Positions 1-8,040 of a stretch of DNA of 64,000 nt are shown piece after piece; position 1 is the first letter of the stretch, and every line of letters begins with the position of its first letter. The translations under genes and the position numbers were made by a program. Source of the DNA: Flavobacteriaceae bacterium (lineage in GTDB: Bacteria; Bacteroidota; Bacteroidia; Flavobacteriales; Flavobacteriaceae); assembly GCA_018402135.1 (NCBI GenBank), contig JAGYJF010000005.1:186001-250000 (forward strand), read 5' to 3'. Under the pieces are notes generated by a model that saw nothing but the letters and a program-made list of their open reading frames with translations, was not told the DNA's origin and did not search any database.

Positions 1-2
1 AT

Positions 3-491
3 TGGGTAACCAATCCTTCAGTTTCAAATAAAAATAAAAATACAACTACAACTAACTATAATAACAATAACCATTCAAAGACCTTTGCGCAAAAAATAGA
101 TTTAAACCAAGCCACAGCCCAACAACTTCAAAAAGTGTATGGTATCGGTGAAAAATTATCCCAACGAATCATTGATTTCCGAAACAAACAACCAAATGGT
201 TTTATAGCGGATATACAGCTAAGCGAAGTTTATGGATTAGCTCCTGAAGTGATTGAAAATATCACCAACCAATTCACCGTCAAAAATCCTCCTAACATTC
301 AAAAGCTTAATTTAAACATGGCATCTGTTGAGGAGTTGGTGACCATTAAATATATTGACTACGAAATCGCTTACGAAATTATTGAAACCCGAATACTGCA
401 CGATGGCTTTAAATCATTAGATGAATTAACAAAAGTTAAAGATTTTCCTGTTCATAAATTAGAGATAATTAAATTATATTTGACACTCTAA
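3..491 (+). CDS. Helix-hairpin-helix (ComEA-like) protein, 5' partial
   Basis: The frame is open from the first bases of the window to the TAA at 489-491, so the gene starts upstream and only its C-terminal part is visible. An Asn/Thr-rich linker (about residues 4-25 of the visible part) is followed by IDLNQATAQQLQKVYGIGEK, the typical ComEA-type helix-hairpin-helix opening (DLNxA...L..l.GIG). A second degenerate copy follows (LNLNMASVEELVTIKYI). Such domains bind DNA non-specifically; in ComEA they bind incoming DNA in the periplasm. Membrane or signal segments, if any, lie outside the window. The family call is firm. The role in DNA uptake is only an analogy, because many Bacteroidota helix-hairpin-helix proteins are uncharacterised. 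Confidence 0.75.
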   Translation, partial: WVTNPSVSNKNKNTTTTNYNNNNHSKTFAQKIDLNQATAQQLQKVYGIGEKLSQRIIDFRNKQPNGFIADIQLSEVYGLAPEVIENITNQFTVKNPPNIQKLNLNMASVEELVTIKYIDYEIAYEIIETRILHDGFKSLDELTKVKDFPVHKLEIIKLYLTL

Positions 492-504
492 AAAAAAACA
501 CGCT

Positions 505-1674
505 ATGAATAACCTTTACTTCACCGAAGAGCACCATCTTTTCAGAGAAAGTTTAAAAGTTTTTTTACAAAAAGAAGTAGTTCCACATATTGATAAATGG
601 GAAAAATCAGGTCATATTGAACGATTTATTTGGAAAAAGATGGGAGATATGGGCTATTTTGGTTTAAATTATCCCGAAGCTTACGGTGGTTTAAATCTAG
701 ACTTTTTTTATACGGTTATTTTTCTTGAAGAATTACAAAAAATTAATTCTGGAGGATTTGCGGCAGCTATATGGGCACACGCTTATTTAGCCATGACGCA
801 TTTAAATGCAGAGGCTAGCCCAGAACTTAAAGAAAAATATCTTACCGCAAGTATCAATGGTGATATGATAGGATGCCTATGTATTACCGAACCTTTTGGA
901 GGTAGTGATGTTGCCGGAATGAGAAGCACTGCGGAAAAAAAGGGTAATAATTATGTAATTAATGGGTCTAAAACTTTTATTACCAACGGTGTTTACAGTG
1001 ACTATTTAATAGTAGCCGCCAAGACAACTCCAGCAGCAGGCAATAAAGGCATCAGTATTTTTTTAATTGATAGAAATACAGAAGGCGTTTCTGCAACGAA
1101 ATTAGATAAACTGGGTTGGCGCGCAAGTGACACAGGCGAAATCGCTTTTGATAATGTTGTTATTCCAGCTGCAAATTTACTGGGCGAAGAAAATATGGGC
1201 TTCAATTATATCATGCAACACTTCGCTTCCGAACGTCTTATAATGGGTATTAATGCCCATGCTAGAGCTGAGTTTGCCTTAGAATACGCTACACAATACA
1301 TGTCGGAGCGCACCGCATTCGGAAAAACTATTGATAAATTTCAAGCTTTAAGACATTCCCTTGCCGATTGTTACACGCAAATGGAAATTTGTAAAATCTT
1401 TAACTACACGGTGGCTTACAGAATGAATTTAGGTGAATATGTGGTAAAAGAAGCCACCATGTCTAAATTACAGTGTACCAAAATGGCAGACGATGTCATA
1501 TATCAGTGTTTACAGTTTTTAGGTGGTTATGGTTATATGGAAGAATACCCAATGGCTAGACTTTCAAGAGATAGCCGACTTGGCCCGATTGGTGGCGGTA
1601 CTTCTGAAATTTTAAGAGAAATTATCGCCAAAATGATAATAGATAAGAAGGACTATAAACCCGCTACAAAATAA
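505..1674 (+). CDS. Acyl-CoA dehydrogenase
   Basis: A 389-residue FAD-dependent acyl-CoA dehydrogenase that would catalyse alpha,beta-dehydrogenation of an acyl-CoA, passing electrons to ETF. The family signatures are visible: CITEPFGGSD (about 126-135), ERTAFGKTIDKFQ (268-280) and the FAD-binding run QFLGGYGYMEEYPMARLSRD (337-356). The C-terminal motif reads GGGTSEILRE, so the MCAD-type catalytic Glu position is Gly. Instead ASERL places Glu243 at the alternative base position used by isovaleryl- and long-chain enzymes. It begins 13 bp after the helix-hairpin-helix gene and may be co-transcribed with it. Exact substrate unknown; branched or long-chain acyl-CoA is the best inference. Confidence 0.9.
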   Translation: MNNLYFTEEHHLFRESLKVFLQKEVVPHIDKWEKSGHIERFIWKKMGDMGYFGLNYPEAYGGLNLDFFYTVIFLEELQKINSGGFAAAIWAHAYLAMTHLNAEASPELKEKYLTASINGDMIGCLCITEPFGGSDVAGMRSTAEKKGNNYVINGSKTFITNGVYSDYLIVAAKTTPAAGNKGISIFLIDRNTEGVSATKLDKLGWRASDTGEIAFDNVVIPAANLLGEENMGFNYIMQHFASERLIMGINAHARAEFALEYATQYMSERTAFGKTIDKFQALRHSLADCYTQMEICKIFNYTVAYRMNLGEYVVKEATMSKLQCTKMADDVIYQCLQFLGGYGYMEEYPMARLSRDSRLGPIGGGTSEILREIIAKMIIDKKDYKPATK

Positions 1675-1686
1675 ACTTTAATATTA

Positions 1687-1716
1687 TTGTAAATAATTAT
1701 TTTGTTTTTATATTTG
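1687..1716 (+). promoter_or_regulatory. Bacteroidota promoter of rpsU
   Basis: TTG at 1687-1689 and TATATTTG at 1709-1716 are separated by 19 bp. This matches the Bacteroidota sigma-A consensus TTG-N17-23-TAnnTTTG. Transcription should start near 1722, giving a leader of about 30 nt that contains the unusual ribosome binding site. Confidence 0.7.
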
Positions 1717-1733
1717 CACCCAGAAAATTTAAA

Positions 1734-1744
1734 AGAAGGGAGGT
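1734..1744 (+). promoter_or_regulatory. Extended Shine-Dalgarno of rpsU
   Basis: AGAAGGGAGGT can pair with the anti-Shine-Dalgarno CACCUCCUUUCU over 11 positions, with one G-U wobble. The GGAGG core at 1739-1743 ends 9 nt before the ATG at 1753. Other genes in this window lack such a site, as expected for Bacteroidota. It also fixes the rpsU start. Confidence 0.8.
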
Positions 1745-1752
1745 TAAGTACT

Positions 1753-1947
1753 ATGTTAATTATACCAATTAAAGAAGGAGAAAATATAGATAGAGCGTTG
1801 AAGCGTTTTAAGCGTAAGTTTGATAAAACAGGCACAAAGCGTCAGTTACAAGAGCGCAAGCAATTCACAAAGCCTTCAATTAAGAAAAGAGCACAAGTTC
1901 AAAAAGCTCAATATATTCAGAGACTTAGAGAACAAGCAGATATTTAA
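1753..1947 (+). CDS. rpsU: 30S ribosomal protein bS21
   Basis: Encodes the 64-residue small-subunit protein bS21 (MLIIPIKEGENIDRALKRFK...). I start it at 1753, not at the upstream in-frame ATG at 1702. The 1753 start gives the normal family N-terminus, sits 9 nt after the strong Shine-Dalgarno, and lies downstream of the promoter. It is basic throughout, with the bS21 core RFKRKFDKTG. Residue 54 is Tyr. From published Bacteroidia ribosome work as I recall it, bS21 with bS18 and bS6 sequesters the 16S 3' tail, with Tyr54 contacting it. An SD-bearing rpsU would then be translated best by ribosomes lacking bS21, giving autoregulation. Monocistronic, with its own promoter and terminator. Confidence 0.95.
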   Translation: MLIIPIKEGENIDRALKRFKRKFDKTGTKRQLQERKQFTKPSIKKRAQVQKAQYIQRLREQADI

Positions 1948-1952
1948 AAATT

Positions 1953-1981
1953 AAACCCTGATACAACATCAGGGTTTTTTT
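1953..1981 (+). terminator. Rho-independent terminator after rpsU
   Basis: A perfect 10-bp stem, AAACCCTGAT (1953-1962) with ATCAGGGTTT (1968-1977), has a 5-nt loop and is followed by a T-run. Confidence 0.85.
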
Positions 1982-2078
1982 ATGCCTTTGATTTTAGTTA
2001 AATTCTCATCAAAATCTTTATAGTTTTATTCTAATGTCGTAAAATTTATTATCTTTAAAGCTCACCGAAAAATAAAGT

Positions 2079-2966
2079 ATGTTTTTTAAGGAATTTAAAG
2101 ATTACCTTCTGCACGAAAAAAAATATGCACAACATACAGTCACTGCCTATCTTCACGATTTAGAAACATTTTCAATATTTATTCAGAAGGAATTTCAAAC
2201 CGATATCATTAGTGTCCTAAGTTATAACCAAATTAGAAATTGGATCATTAGTCTTGTAAATCAAGGATTGACCAATCGTACCATAAACAGAAAGGTTTCA
2301 TCATTAAACACCTATTACAAATACCTTCAAAAAACCCGAACTATTGATGTTAATCCTTTAGCCACTCACAAAGCCTTAAAAACTCAGAAGAAAATACAGG
2401 TGCCATTTTCTGAATTGGAAGTTTCAACTGTCCTTAATAATGTTGTGTTTTCAAATGACTTTGAAGGGACCAGAGATAGGCTAATAATAGAATTATTTTA
2501 CGCCACTGGGATGAGAAGGACAGAACTAGTGAATTTAAAGTTAAGTGATGTAGATTTAAATAACGGCGTCATAAAAGTATTGGGCAAAAGAAATAAAGAG
2601 CGCTATATTCCTTTGATTGCTACAGTTTCAATATCCATTGGCAGTTATCTTAATGAAAGAAATTCATTAAACAACATTACAGATGATTCTTATTTATTTG
2701 TAAACAAAAGCGGTTTCAAATTAAATGATTCCTATGTTTACAAAGTAGTAATAAACTGCTTTAGTCAGGTTTCGGCTAAGGTGAAAAAGAGTCCGCATAT
2801 GCTAAGGCATTCATTTGCAACGCACTTATTAAACGAGGGAGCTAATTTAAATGCAGTTAAAGAGCTGCTTGGTCACACCAGTTTAGCGGCCACTCAAGTT
2901 TACACGCATAATAGTATTGCCGAATTAAAAAAAGTATACCAAACTGCACATCCACGCAGCAAATAA
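2079..2966 (+). CDS. xerC: Tyrosine recombinase XerC/XerD family
   Basis: A 295-residue tyrosine recombinase. An N-terminal SAM-like core-binding domain (about 1-85) precedes a catalytic domain with the full active set: R146 (TGMRRTEL), K170 (LGKRNKER), H240 and R243 (HMLRHSFATHLL), H266 (LLGHTS) and nucleophile Y275 (QVYTH). Length and the C-terminal HPR are typical of XerC/XerD, which resolve chromosome dimers at dif. I cannot tell XerC from XerD from sequence alone, so the symbol is tentative. It sits between rpsU and hpf with no phage genes or attachment site nearby, which favours a housekeeping enzyme over an integrase. Confidence 0.88.
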   Translation: MFFKEFKDYLLHEKKYAQHTVTAYLHDLETFSIFIQKEFQTDIISVLSYNQIRNWIISLVNQGLTNRTINRKVSSLNTYYKYLQKTRTIDVNPLATHKALKTQKKIQVPFSELEVSTVLNNVVFSNDFEGTRDRLIIELFYATGMRRTELVNLKLSDVDLNNGVIKVLGKRNKERYIPLIATVSISIGSYLNERNSLNNITDDSYLFVNKSGFKLNDSYVYKVVINCFSQVSAKVKKSPHMLRHSFATHLLNEGANLNAVKELLGHTSLAATQVYTHNSIAELKKVYQTAHPRSK

Positions 2967-2995
2967 AATAAGTCTAATTTTTAAAATCAAAATCT

Positions 2996-3298
2996 ATGAA
3001 AGTAAACACACAATCCGTCAACTTTGTAGCCGACCAAAAGTTGATAGACTTTATCCAAAAACGGATGGATAAGTTAGAATTGTTTTACGATAAAGTTATT
3101 CAAGCAGACGTATATTTAAAGGTTGAAAACACTAGCGATAAACAAAATAAGATTTTTGAAGCTCGAGTAGCTGTTCCGGGAGATTCCTTTGTGGTTAAAA
3201 AGCAATGTAAGTCTTTTGAAGAAGGCGCAGATAGTGCAGCATCGTCTCTTGAAAGACAATTAAAAAAGCGCAAACAAAAATTAAGATCACATATCTAA
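2996..3298 (+). CDS. hpf: Ribosome hibernation factor HPF/RaiA (short form)
   Basis: A 100-residue protein of the ribosome-associated inhibitor A family. It opens with a strand-helix pattern (MKVNTQSVNFVADQKLIDFI) and ends in a Lys/Arg-rich tail (LKKRKQKLRSH). There is no C-terminal dimerisation domain, so this is the short HPF/YfiA type. Such proteins bind the 30S decoding centre in stationary phase. It follows xerC by 29 bp and immediately precedes the tRNA-tuf cluster. Confidence 0.85.
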   Translation: MKVNTQSVNFVADQKLIDFIQKRMDKLELFYDKVIQADVYLKVENTSDKQNKIFEARVAVPGDSFVVKKQCKSFEEGADSAASSLERQLKKRKQKLRSHI

Positions 3299-3318
3299 TA
3301 AAATTTTTGACAAAATAT

Positions 3319-3348
3319 TTTGTATAAAAAAATAAAACGCTACATTTG
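3319..3348 (+). promoter_or_regulatory. Promoter of the tRNA-tuf operon
   Basis: TTTG (3319-3322), 18 bp, then TACATTTG (3341-3348) is an almost perfect Bacteroidota promoter. It should drive the four tRNAs and probably tuf. The predicted start lies inside the hairpin at 3351-3370. Confidence 0.7.
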
Positions 3349-3350
3349 CA

Positions 3351-3377
3351 GTCCGTTAGAAATAACGGGCTTTTTTT
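3351..3377 (+). terminator. GNRA-capped terminator of hpf, at the tRNA promoter start site
   Basis: CCGTTA (3353-3358) and TAACGG (3363-3368) pair around a GAAA tetraloop, extended by G3351-C3370 and a wobble. Seven Ts follow at 3371-3377. It suits termination of read-through from hpf. Confidence 0.65.
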
Positions 3378-3400
3378 AGTGCCAAAAAGACACAAAAAAA

Positions 3401-3474
3401 GCCGATGTAGCTCAGCTGGCTAGAGCAGCTGATTTGTAATCAGCAGGTCGTGGGTTCGAGTCCCTCCATCGGCT
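3401..3474 (+). tRNA. tRNA-Thr (UGU)
   Basis: The 74-nt cloverleaf has acceptor GCCGATG/CATCGGC, a D-loop with AGCTCAGCTGGCTAGAGC, anticodon loop TTTGTAA (anticodon TGT) and T-arm GGGTTCGAGTCC. It decodes ACA. CCA is not encoded. It differs from the copy at 21560 by a single base near the 3' end. Confidence 0.97.
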
Positions 3475-3561
3475 CTTTGAAATCGTAAAGTATATGATAA
3501 TTAAATAAATAACTCTTATTTGTTTATAAAGAATTATAGTTTATAAAAGATATTGTGTTAA

Positions 3562-3643
3562 GGGGAGATACTCAAGCGGCCAACGAGGACAGACTGTAAA
3601 TCTGTTGGTTTCACCTTCGCAGGTTCGAATCCTGCTCTCCCCA
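3562..3643 (+). tRNA. tRNA-Tyr (GUA)
   Basis: An 82-nt class II tRNA with acceptor GGGGAGA/TCTCCCC, anticodon loop CTGTAAA (anticodon GTA), a long variable arm (TTGGTTTCACCTTCG) and T-arm AGGTTCGAATCCT. Confidence 0.97.
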
Positions 3644-3648
3644 CTTCA

Positions 3649-3668
3649 ATTCCTGCCACGGCAGGAAT
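3649..3668 (+). repeat. Spacer hairpin ATTCCTGCC/GGCAGGAAT
   Basis: A perfect 9-bp inverted repeat between tRNA-Tyr and tRNA-Gly. A near copy lies at 3820-3839. It could be a processing structure or a dispersed palindromic repeat; there is no T-run. Confidence 0.5.
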
Positions 3669-3741
3669 CTTAAAATTCAAAAAACAAACTCTAATTTCCA
3701 ACGTGGAATTTGGTTTTTGAAAGTTGAAATTTAAATAAATT

Positions 3742-3814
<73 letters not shown>

Positions 3815-3819
3815 CTAAA

Positions 3820-3839
3820 ATTCCTGTGCAGACAGGAAT
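3820..3839 (+). repeat. Spacer hairpin ATTCCTGT/ACAGGAAT
   Basis: An 8-bp inverted repeat with a GCAG loop between tRNA-Gly and tRNA-Thr. It shares the ATTCCTG...CAGGAAT arms with the hairpin at 3649-3668. Confidence 0.5.
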
Positions 3840-3876
3840 CTCTTCCTGAGTCAAGAAGAGGATTTAAATACTTTAC

Positions 3877-3948
3877 GCCGGTGTAGCTCAGGGGTAGAGC
3901 GTTTCCTTGGTAAGGAAGAGGTCACGGGTTCAATTCCCGTCATTGGCT
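3877..3948 (+). tRNA. tRNA-Thr (GGU)
   Basis: A 72-nt tRNA with acceptor GCCGGTG/CATTGGC (two G-U pairs), anticodon loop TTGGTAA (anticodon GGT) and T-arm CGGGTTCAATTCCCG. It decodes ACC/ACU and lies 58 bp ahead of tuf. Confidence 0.96.
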
Positions 3949-4006
3949 CAACGTAGAAAACAAAAAGTGAACACTAATATTAAATTAAGATTAAAATAAA
4001 TTAAAC

Positions 4007-5194
4007 ATGGCAAAGGCAACTTTCGATCGTTCTAAACCACACCTTAATATAGGTACAATTGGACACGTAGATCACGGTAAAACAACTTTAACTGCTGCTA
4101 TTACTTCTGTTTTAGCTAACGCAGGTTTATCTGAAAAGAGAAGTTTCGATTCAATCGACAACGCACCAGAAGAAAAAGAAAGAGGTATTACTATTAATAC
4201 TTCACACGTTGAATATTCAACAGCAAATCGTCACTATGCGCACGTTGACTGTCCAGGTCACGCGGATTACGTGAAAAACATGGTAACTGGTGCTGCTCAA
4301 ATGGACGGTGCTATTTTAGTTGTTGCTGCAACTGATGGACCAATGCCACAAACTCGTGAGCACATTCTGTTAGGTCGTCAGGTAGGTATTCCTCGTATGG
4401 TTGTATTCATGAATAAAGTGGATATGGTTGATGACGAAGAGCTTTTAGAATTGGTAGAAATGGAAATTAGAGATTTGTTAAATTTCTATGATTATGATGG
4501 AGACAATGGTCCTGTAATTGCTGGTTCTGCCTTAGGTGCATTGAACGGTGAGCAAAAATGGGTTGATACTGTTATGGAATTAATGGCAGCTGTCGATAGT
4601 TGGATTGAAATGCCAGCACGTGATGTTGATAAGCCATTCCTTATGCCAGTTGAGGATGTATTCTCTATTACTGGTCGTGGTACAGTTGCAACTGGTCGTA
4701 TTGAAACAGGTGTAGCTAACACTGGAGATCCAGTTGAAATTATCGGTATGGGTGCTGAAAAATTAACATCTACAGTTACTGGTGTTGAAATGTTCCGTAA
4801 AATATTAGATAGAGGTGAAGCTGGAGATAACGTAGGGATCTTATTAAGAGGTATTGAAAAATCTCAAATTACGAGAGGTATGGTTATTACTAAGCCAGGT
4901 TCAGTTAAGCCACATGCTAAATTTAAAGCAGAGGTTTATATCCTTAAAAAAGAAGAAGGTGGTCGTCATACGCCATTCCACAATAACTACCGTCCACAGT
5001 TCTACGTTCGTACAACTGACGTAACAGGAAACATTGCGTTACCTGATGGTGTTGAGATGGTAATGCCAGGTGACAACCTAACAATTACTGTAGATTTAAT
5101 CCAGCCAATTGCAATGAATGTTGGTTTGCGTTTTGCTATCCGTGAAGGTGGTAGAACAGTAGGTGCTGGTCAGGTGACTGAAATTATAAACTAA
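4007..5194 (+). CDS. tuf: Translation elongation factor Tu
   Basis: A 395-residue GTPase that delivers aminoacyl-tRNA to the ribosomal A site. The G motifs are intact: GHVDHGKT (19-26), DCPGH, NKVD and a GSAL-type G5. Domains 2 and 3 follow, with [13 protein letters not shown] and the C-terminal [12 protein letters not shown]. Full length for the family. It is preceded by four tRNAs and followed by tRNA-Trp, secE and nusG, the widespread bacterial tufB context. No second tuf is seen in this window. Confidence 0.98.
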   Translation: MAKATFDRSKPHLNIGTIGHVDHGKTTLTAAITSVLANAGLSEKRSFDSIDNAPEEKERGITINTSHVEYSTANRHYAHVDCPGHADYVKNMVTGAAQMDGAILVVAATDGPMPQTREHILLGRQVGIPRMVVFMNKVDMVDDEELLELVEMEIRDLLNFYDYDGDNGPVIAGSALGALNGEQKWVDTVMELMAAVDSWIEMPARDVDKPFLMPVEDVFSITGRGTVATGRIETGVANTGDPVEIIGMGAEKLTSTVTGVEMFRKILDRGEAGDNVGILLRGIEKSQITRGMVITKPGSVKPHAKFKAEVYILKKEEGGRHTPFHNNYRPQFYVRTTDVTGNIALPDGVEMVMPGDNLTITVDLIQPIAMNVGLRFAIREGGRTVGAGQVTEIIN

Positions 5195-5216
5195 TTATAA
5201 ATTATAATATTAAATT

Positions 5217-5244
5217 AAGGTGTCCACCATTTGGCGGACGCCTT
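5217..5244 (+). terminator. Stem-loop after tuf (weak terminator or processing site)
   Basis: AAGGTGTCC (5217-5225) pairs with GGACGCCTT (5236-5244), plus an inner CC/GG. Only GATTTATATTTA follows, not a solid T-run. Partial termination or processing before tRNA-Trp is equally possible. Confidence 0.5.
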
Positions 5245-5255
5245 GATTTATATTT

Positions 5256-5328
5256 ACGGGTTTAGCTCAGTTGGTAGAGCACTGGTCTCCAAAACCAGGT
5301 GTCGGGAGTTCGAGCCTCTCAACCCGTG
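5256..5328 (+). tRNA. tRNA-Trp (CCA)
   Basis: A 73-nt tRNA with acceptor ACGGGTT/AACCCGT, discriminator G, anticodon loop CTCCAAA (anticodon CCA) and T-arm GGAGTTCGAGCCTC. It lies between tuf and secE. Confidence 0.97.
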
Positions 5329-5458
5329 CAAAGTACACGCGTAGAGAAGTAAGAACATAATAATCTCGTTGTATGCTGTACTACAAAAGAAAGAGACAAT
5401 GTGCTCTTATAAATTAAATAACGCGCACGGCTTTAAAGGTCGAAAATAAATTAAATCA

Positions 5459-5653
5459 ATGGCGGAAATTGTTAACTACGTGAAAGAATCTTTTGATGAA
5501 TTAAAAAATCATGTAAGCTGGCCAACTTGGGCAGAAGGTCAAAAATTAATGATATTAGTTGCAGTATTTTCTATAATTTTTTCATTGGCAATTTGGGGTG
5601 TGGATACGGTTTTTAGTGGAGTTATCGAGACTTATTTTAGCTGGATAAACTAA
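5459..5653 (+). CDS. secE: Preprotein translocase subunit SecE
   Basis: A 64-residue single-span SecE, the small clamp of the SecYEG channel. The amphipathic N-terminal helix (VKESFDELKNHVSWPTWAEG) has the conserved WP..., and it is followed by one transmembrane helix (about 28-55). Short, single-helix SecE is normal outside enterobacteria. nusG follows after 16 bp, so the two are surely co-transcribed. A 130-nt spacer from tRNA-Trp precedes it. Confidence 0.95.
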   Translation: MAEIVNYVKESFDELKNHVSWPTWAEGQKLMILVAVFSIIFSLAIWGVDTVFSGVIETYFSWIN

Positions 5654-5669
5654 AAATAATTAAATGATT

Positions 5670-6227
5670 ATGGCTGAGGCAATCGGAAGTAAAAAATGGT
5701 ATGTAGTCAGAGCGGTAAGCGGTCAAGAGAATAAGATTAAAGATTATATTCTCAATGAAGTAGCACGTCTTGGCTTACAAGATTATGTAGACCAAGCGTT
5801 GGTACCTACCGAAAAAGTAATTCAAATAAGAAACGGAAAAAAAATACACAAAGAGCGTGTATATTTCCCTGGGTATATAATGATTCAAGCCAACTTAAGT
5901 GGTGAGATTCCTCACATTATTAAATCGATTACCAATGTAATTGGCTTTTTAGGTGAGACAAAAGGAGGTGATCCTGTTCCATTAAGGCAATCTGAAGTTA
6001 ACAGAATGTTAGGTAAAGTTGATGAATTATCTCTTGAGGCTGACGCAAATGTTGCAATACCATTTACTATAGGCGATACGGTTAAAGTAATTGACGGTCC
6101 ATTTAATGGATTTGATGGTACTATTGAAAAAATTAATGAAGAAAAACGCAAACTTGAAGTAATGGTGAAAATCTTTGGAAGAAAAACACCATTGGAATTA
6201 AGTTACATGCAAGTAGAAAAAGTTTAA
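5670..6227 (+). CDS. nusG: Transcription termination/antitermination factor NusG
   Basis: A 185-residue NusG that binds the RNA polymerase clamp and, through its KOW domain, Rho or ribosomal uS10. The NGN domain opens with KKWYVVRAVSGQENKIK and contains RVYFPGYIMIQ. The C-terminal KOW part is GDTVKVIDGPFNGFDGTIEK. ATG at 5664 is two codons upstream in frame. I prefer 5670 (MAEAIGSKKWY) because it matches the usual N-terminus, but either is possible. Part of the secE-nusG-rplKAJL-rpoBC block. Confidence 0.96.
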   Translation: MAEAIGSKKWYVVRAVSGQENKIKDYILNEVARLGLQDYVDQALVPTEKVIQIRNGKKIHKERVYFPGYIMIQANLSGEIPHIIKSITNVIGFLGETKGGDPVPLRQSEVNRMLGKVDELSLEADANVAIPFTIGDTVKVIDGPFNGFDGTIEKINEEKRKLEVMVKIFGRKTPLELSYMQVEKV

Positions 6228-6299
6228 TATAAATTGTTACAATTAAAATAGCATACATCTTAAAGCTTCCAATTAAGTTGATGCGCAAATTTTCAGAAA

Positions 6300-6740
6300 A
6301 TGGCAAAAGAACTAAGCAAATTAGTCAAATTACAAGTTCGGGGAGGTGCTGCGAATCCGTCGCCACCGGTTGGACCCGCTTTAGGCGCTGCTGGAGTAAA
6401 TATCATGGAGTTTTGTAAGCAGTTTAATGCTAGAACCCAGGATAAACCAGGTAAAATCTTACCAGTTGTGATTTCTGTTTACAAAGACAAATCGTTTGAA
6501 TTTGTAATCAAAACACCACCAGCTGCAGTACAATTAATGGAAGCGGCCAAAGTGAAAAAAGGATCAGGAGAACCAAACCGAAAGAAAATCGCGAAAGTAA
6601 CTTGGGATCAAGTTAAAGCTATCGCCGAGGACAAAATGCAGGATTTAAATGCATTTACATTAGATTCAGCAATGAAAATGGTGGCAGGAACTGCAAGATC
6701 AATGGGTATAACCGTTAAAGGCGGGCAAGCTCCAAATTAA
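6300..6740 (+). CDS. rplK: 50S ribosomal protein uL11
   Basis: A 146-residue uL11 of the GTPase-associated centre. It has the N-terminal [21 protein letters not shown], with the flexible Pro-rich segment (residues about 19-40) that thiopeptides target, and the C-terminal rRNA-binding domain ending [18 protein letters not shown]. It starts 72 bp after nusG; no clear TAnnTTTG box is visible in that gap, so read-through is likely. rplA follows after 11 bp. Confidence 0.97.
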   Translation: MAKELSKLVKLQVRGGAANPSPPVGPALGAAGVNIMEFCKQFNARTQDKPGKILPVVISVYKDKSFEFVIKTPPAAVQLMEAAKVKKGSGEPNRKKIAKVTWDQVKAIAEDKMQDLNAFTLDSAMKMVAGTARSMGITVKGGQAPN

Positions 6741-6751
6741 AACCTTTTCAA

Positions 6752-7438
6752 ATGGCAAGATTAACAAAAAAGCAAAAAGAAGCGAGAGCAAAAGTTGAGA
6801 AAAATAAACTTTACTCTTTGCAAGAAGCCTCAGATTTAGTAAAAGAAATTACGTATACAAAATTTGATGCCTCTGTAGATATCGCTGTAAAATTGGGTGT
6901 AGATCCACGGAAAGCAAACCAAATGGTTCGTGGTGTGGTTTCTCTGCCTCATGGTACAGGGAAAGACATGAAAGTTTTAGCATTGGTAACTCCAGATAAA
7001 GAGGCGGAAGCCAAAGAAGCTGGTGCAGATTACGTTGGTTTAGACGACTATTTACAAAAAATAAAAGACGGTTGGACTGATGTTGATGTAATTATTACGA
7101 TGCCAAGTATCATGGGTAAATTAGGGCCTTTAGGTCGTGTATTAGGTCCAAGAGGCTTAATGCCAAACCCCAAGACAGGAACTGTTACTATGGATGTGGC
7201 TAAAGCTGTTAGTGAAGTAAAGGCAGGTAAAATAGATTTCAAAGTTGATAAAACTGGTATTGTGCACGCCCCTATAGGTAAAGCATCGTTTAGTTCTGAT
7301 AAACTTGCAGGTAATGCTCATGAGTTGATTTCAACCCTAATCAAGCTAAAACCAACAGCATCAAAAGGAACTTACATGAAAAGTATTTTTATATCAAGTA
7401 CCATGAGTCCTTCAATTGCTGTAGACCCTAAAATTTAG
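6752..7438 (+). CDS. rplA: 50S ribosomal protein uL1
   Basis: A 228-residue uL1 of the L1 stalk, which moves E-site tRNA. Signature motifs are [21 protein letters not shown] in the first domain and [20 protein letters not shown] in the second. The C-terminus closes with [17 protein letters not shown]. uL1 often represses its own operon by binding a leader that mimics its 23S site; I could not assign such a site here. It lies 19 bp ahead of rplJ. Confidence 0.97.
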   Translation: MARLTKKQKEARAKVEKNKLYSLQEASDLVKEITYTKFDASVDIAVKLGVDPRKANQMVRGVVSLPHGTGKDMKVLALVTPDKEAEAKEAGADYVGLDDYLQKIKDGWTDVDVIITMPSIMGKLGPLGRVLGPRGLMPNPKTGTVTMDVAKAVSEVKAGKIDFKVDKTGIVHAPIGKASFSSDKLAGNAHELISTLIKLKPTASKGTYMKSIFISSTMSPSIAVDPKI

Positions 7439-7457
7439 TAGTTAAAACTTTAATATT

Positions 7458-7973
7458 ATGACAAGAGAAGAAAAATCACAAGTAATTGAAGAATTAACTG
7501 CACAATTAGCAGGAAGTCCAGTTATTTATTTAGCGGATATTTCTGGATTGAATGCTTCAGATACTACTAATTTAAGACGCGCTTGTTTCAAAGCCAATGT
7601 TAGATTAGCAGTTGTTAAAAATACATTATTGCACAAAGCAATGGAGGCTTCCGATAAAGACTTTGGCGATTTGCCAACAGTGTTAAAAGGAAACACATCT
7701 GTAATGTACTCAGAAGCTGGAAACGGACCTGCTAAAGTTATTAAAGCTTTCCGTAAAAAATCAGAAAGACCTTTATTAAAAGGTGCATTTATTGAAGAAG
7801 CAATTTATTTAGGCGACGATCAATTAGATGCTTTAGTAGATATTAAATCAAGAGAAGAATTGATTGGCGATATAGTTGGATTGTTACAATCTCCAGCTAA
7901 AAACGTAATATCAGCACTAAAATCTGGTGGTGGAAAACTGGCAGGAATTTTACAAACACTATCCGAAAAATAA
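7458..7973 (+). CDS. rplJ: 50S ribosomal protein uL10
   Basis: A 171-residue uL10, the base of the L7/L12 stalk. The N-terminal rRNA-binding domain includes YLADISGLNASDTTNLRRAC and VVKNTLLHKA. The C-terminal helix that recruits bL12 dimers is the end of the protein (LLQSPAKNVISALKSGG...). Only 19 bp separate it from rplA, so the long L10 leader that binds L10-L12 in enterobacteria cannot lie in that gap. Confidence 0.96.
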   Translation: MTREEKSQVIEELTAQLAGSPVIYLADISGLNASDTTNLRRACFKANVRLAVVKNTLLHKAMEASDKDFGDLPTVLKGNTSVMYSEAGNGPAKVIKAFRKKSERPLLKGAFIEEAIYLGDDQLDALVDIKSREELIGDIVGLLQSPAKNVISALKSGGGKLAGILQTLSEK

Positions 7974-8040
7974 GGATACAAACAAGTACGCACTTTAAAC
8001 AAATTATAATTTATTAAACATTTTTAAAACGATAGAAAAA

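Noticed and set aside
2079..2966. Xer-type recombinase as an integrase marking a genomic island
   Set aside because: It has housekeeping XerC/D length and motifs, no attachment repeats and no phage or mobile genes nearby.
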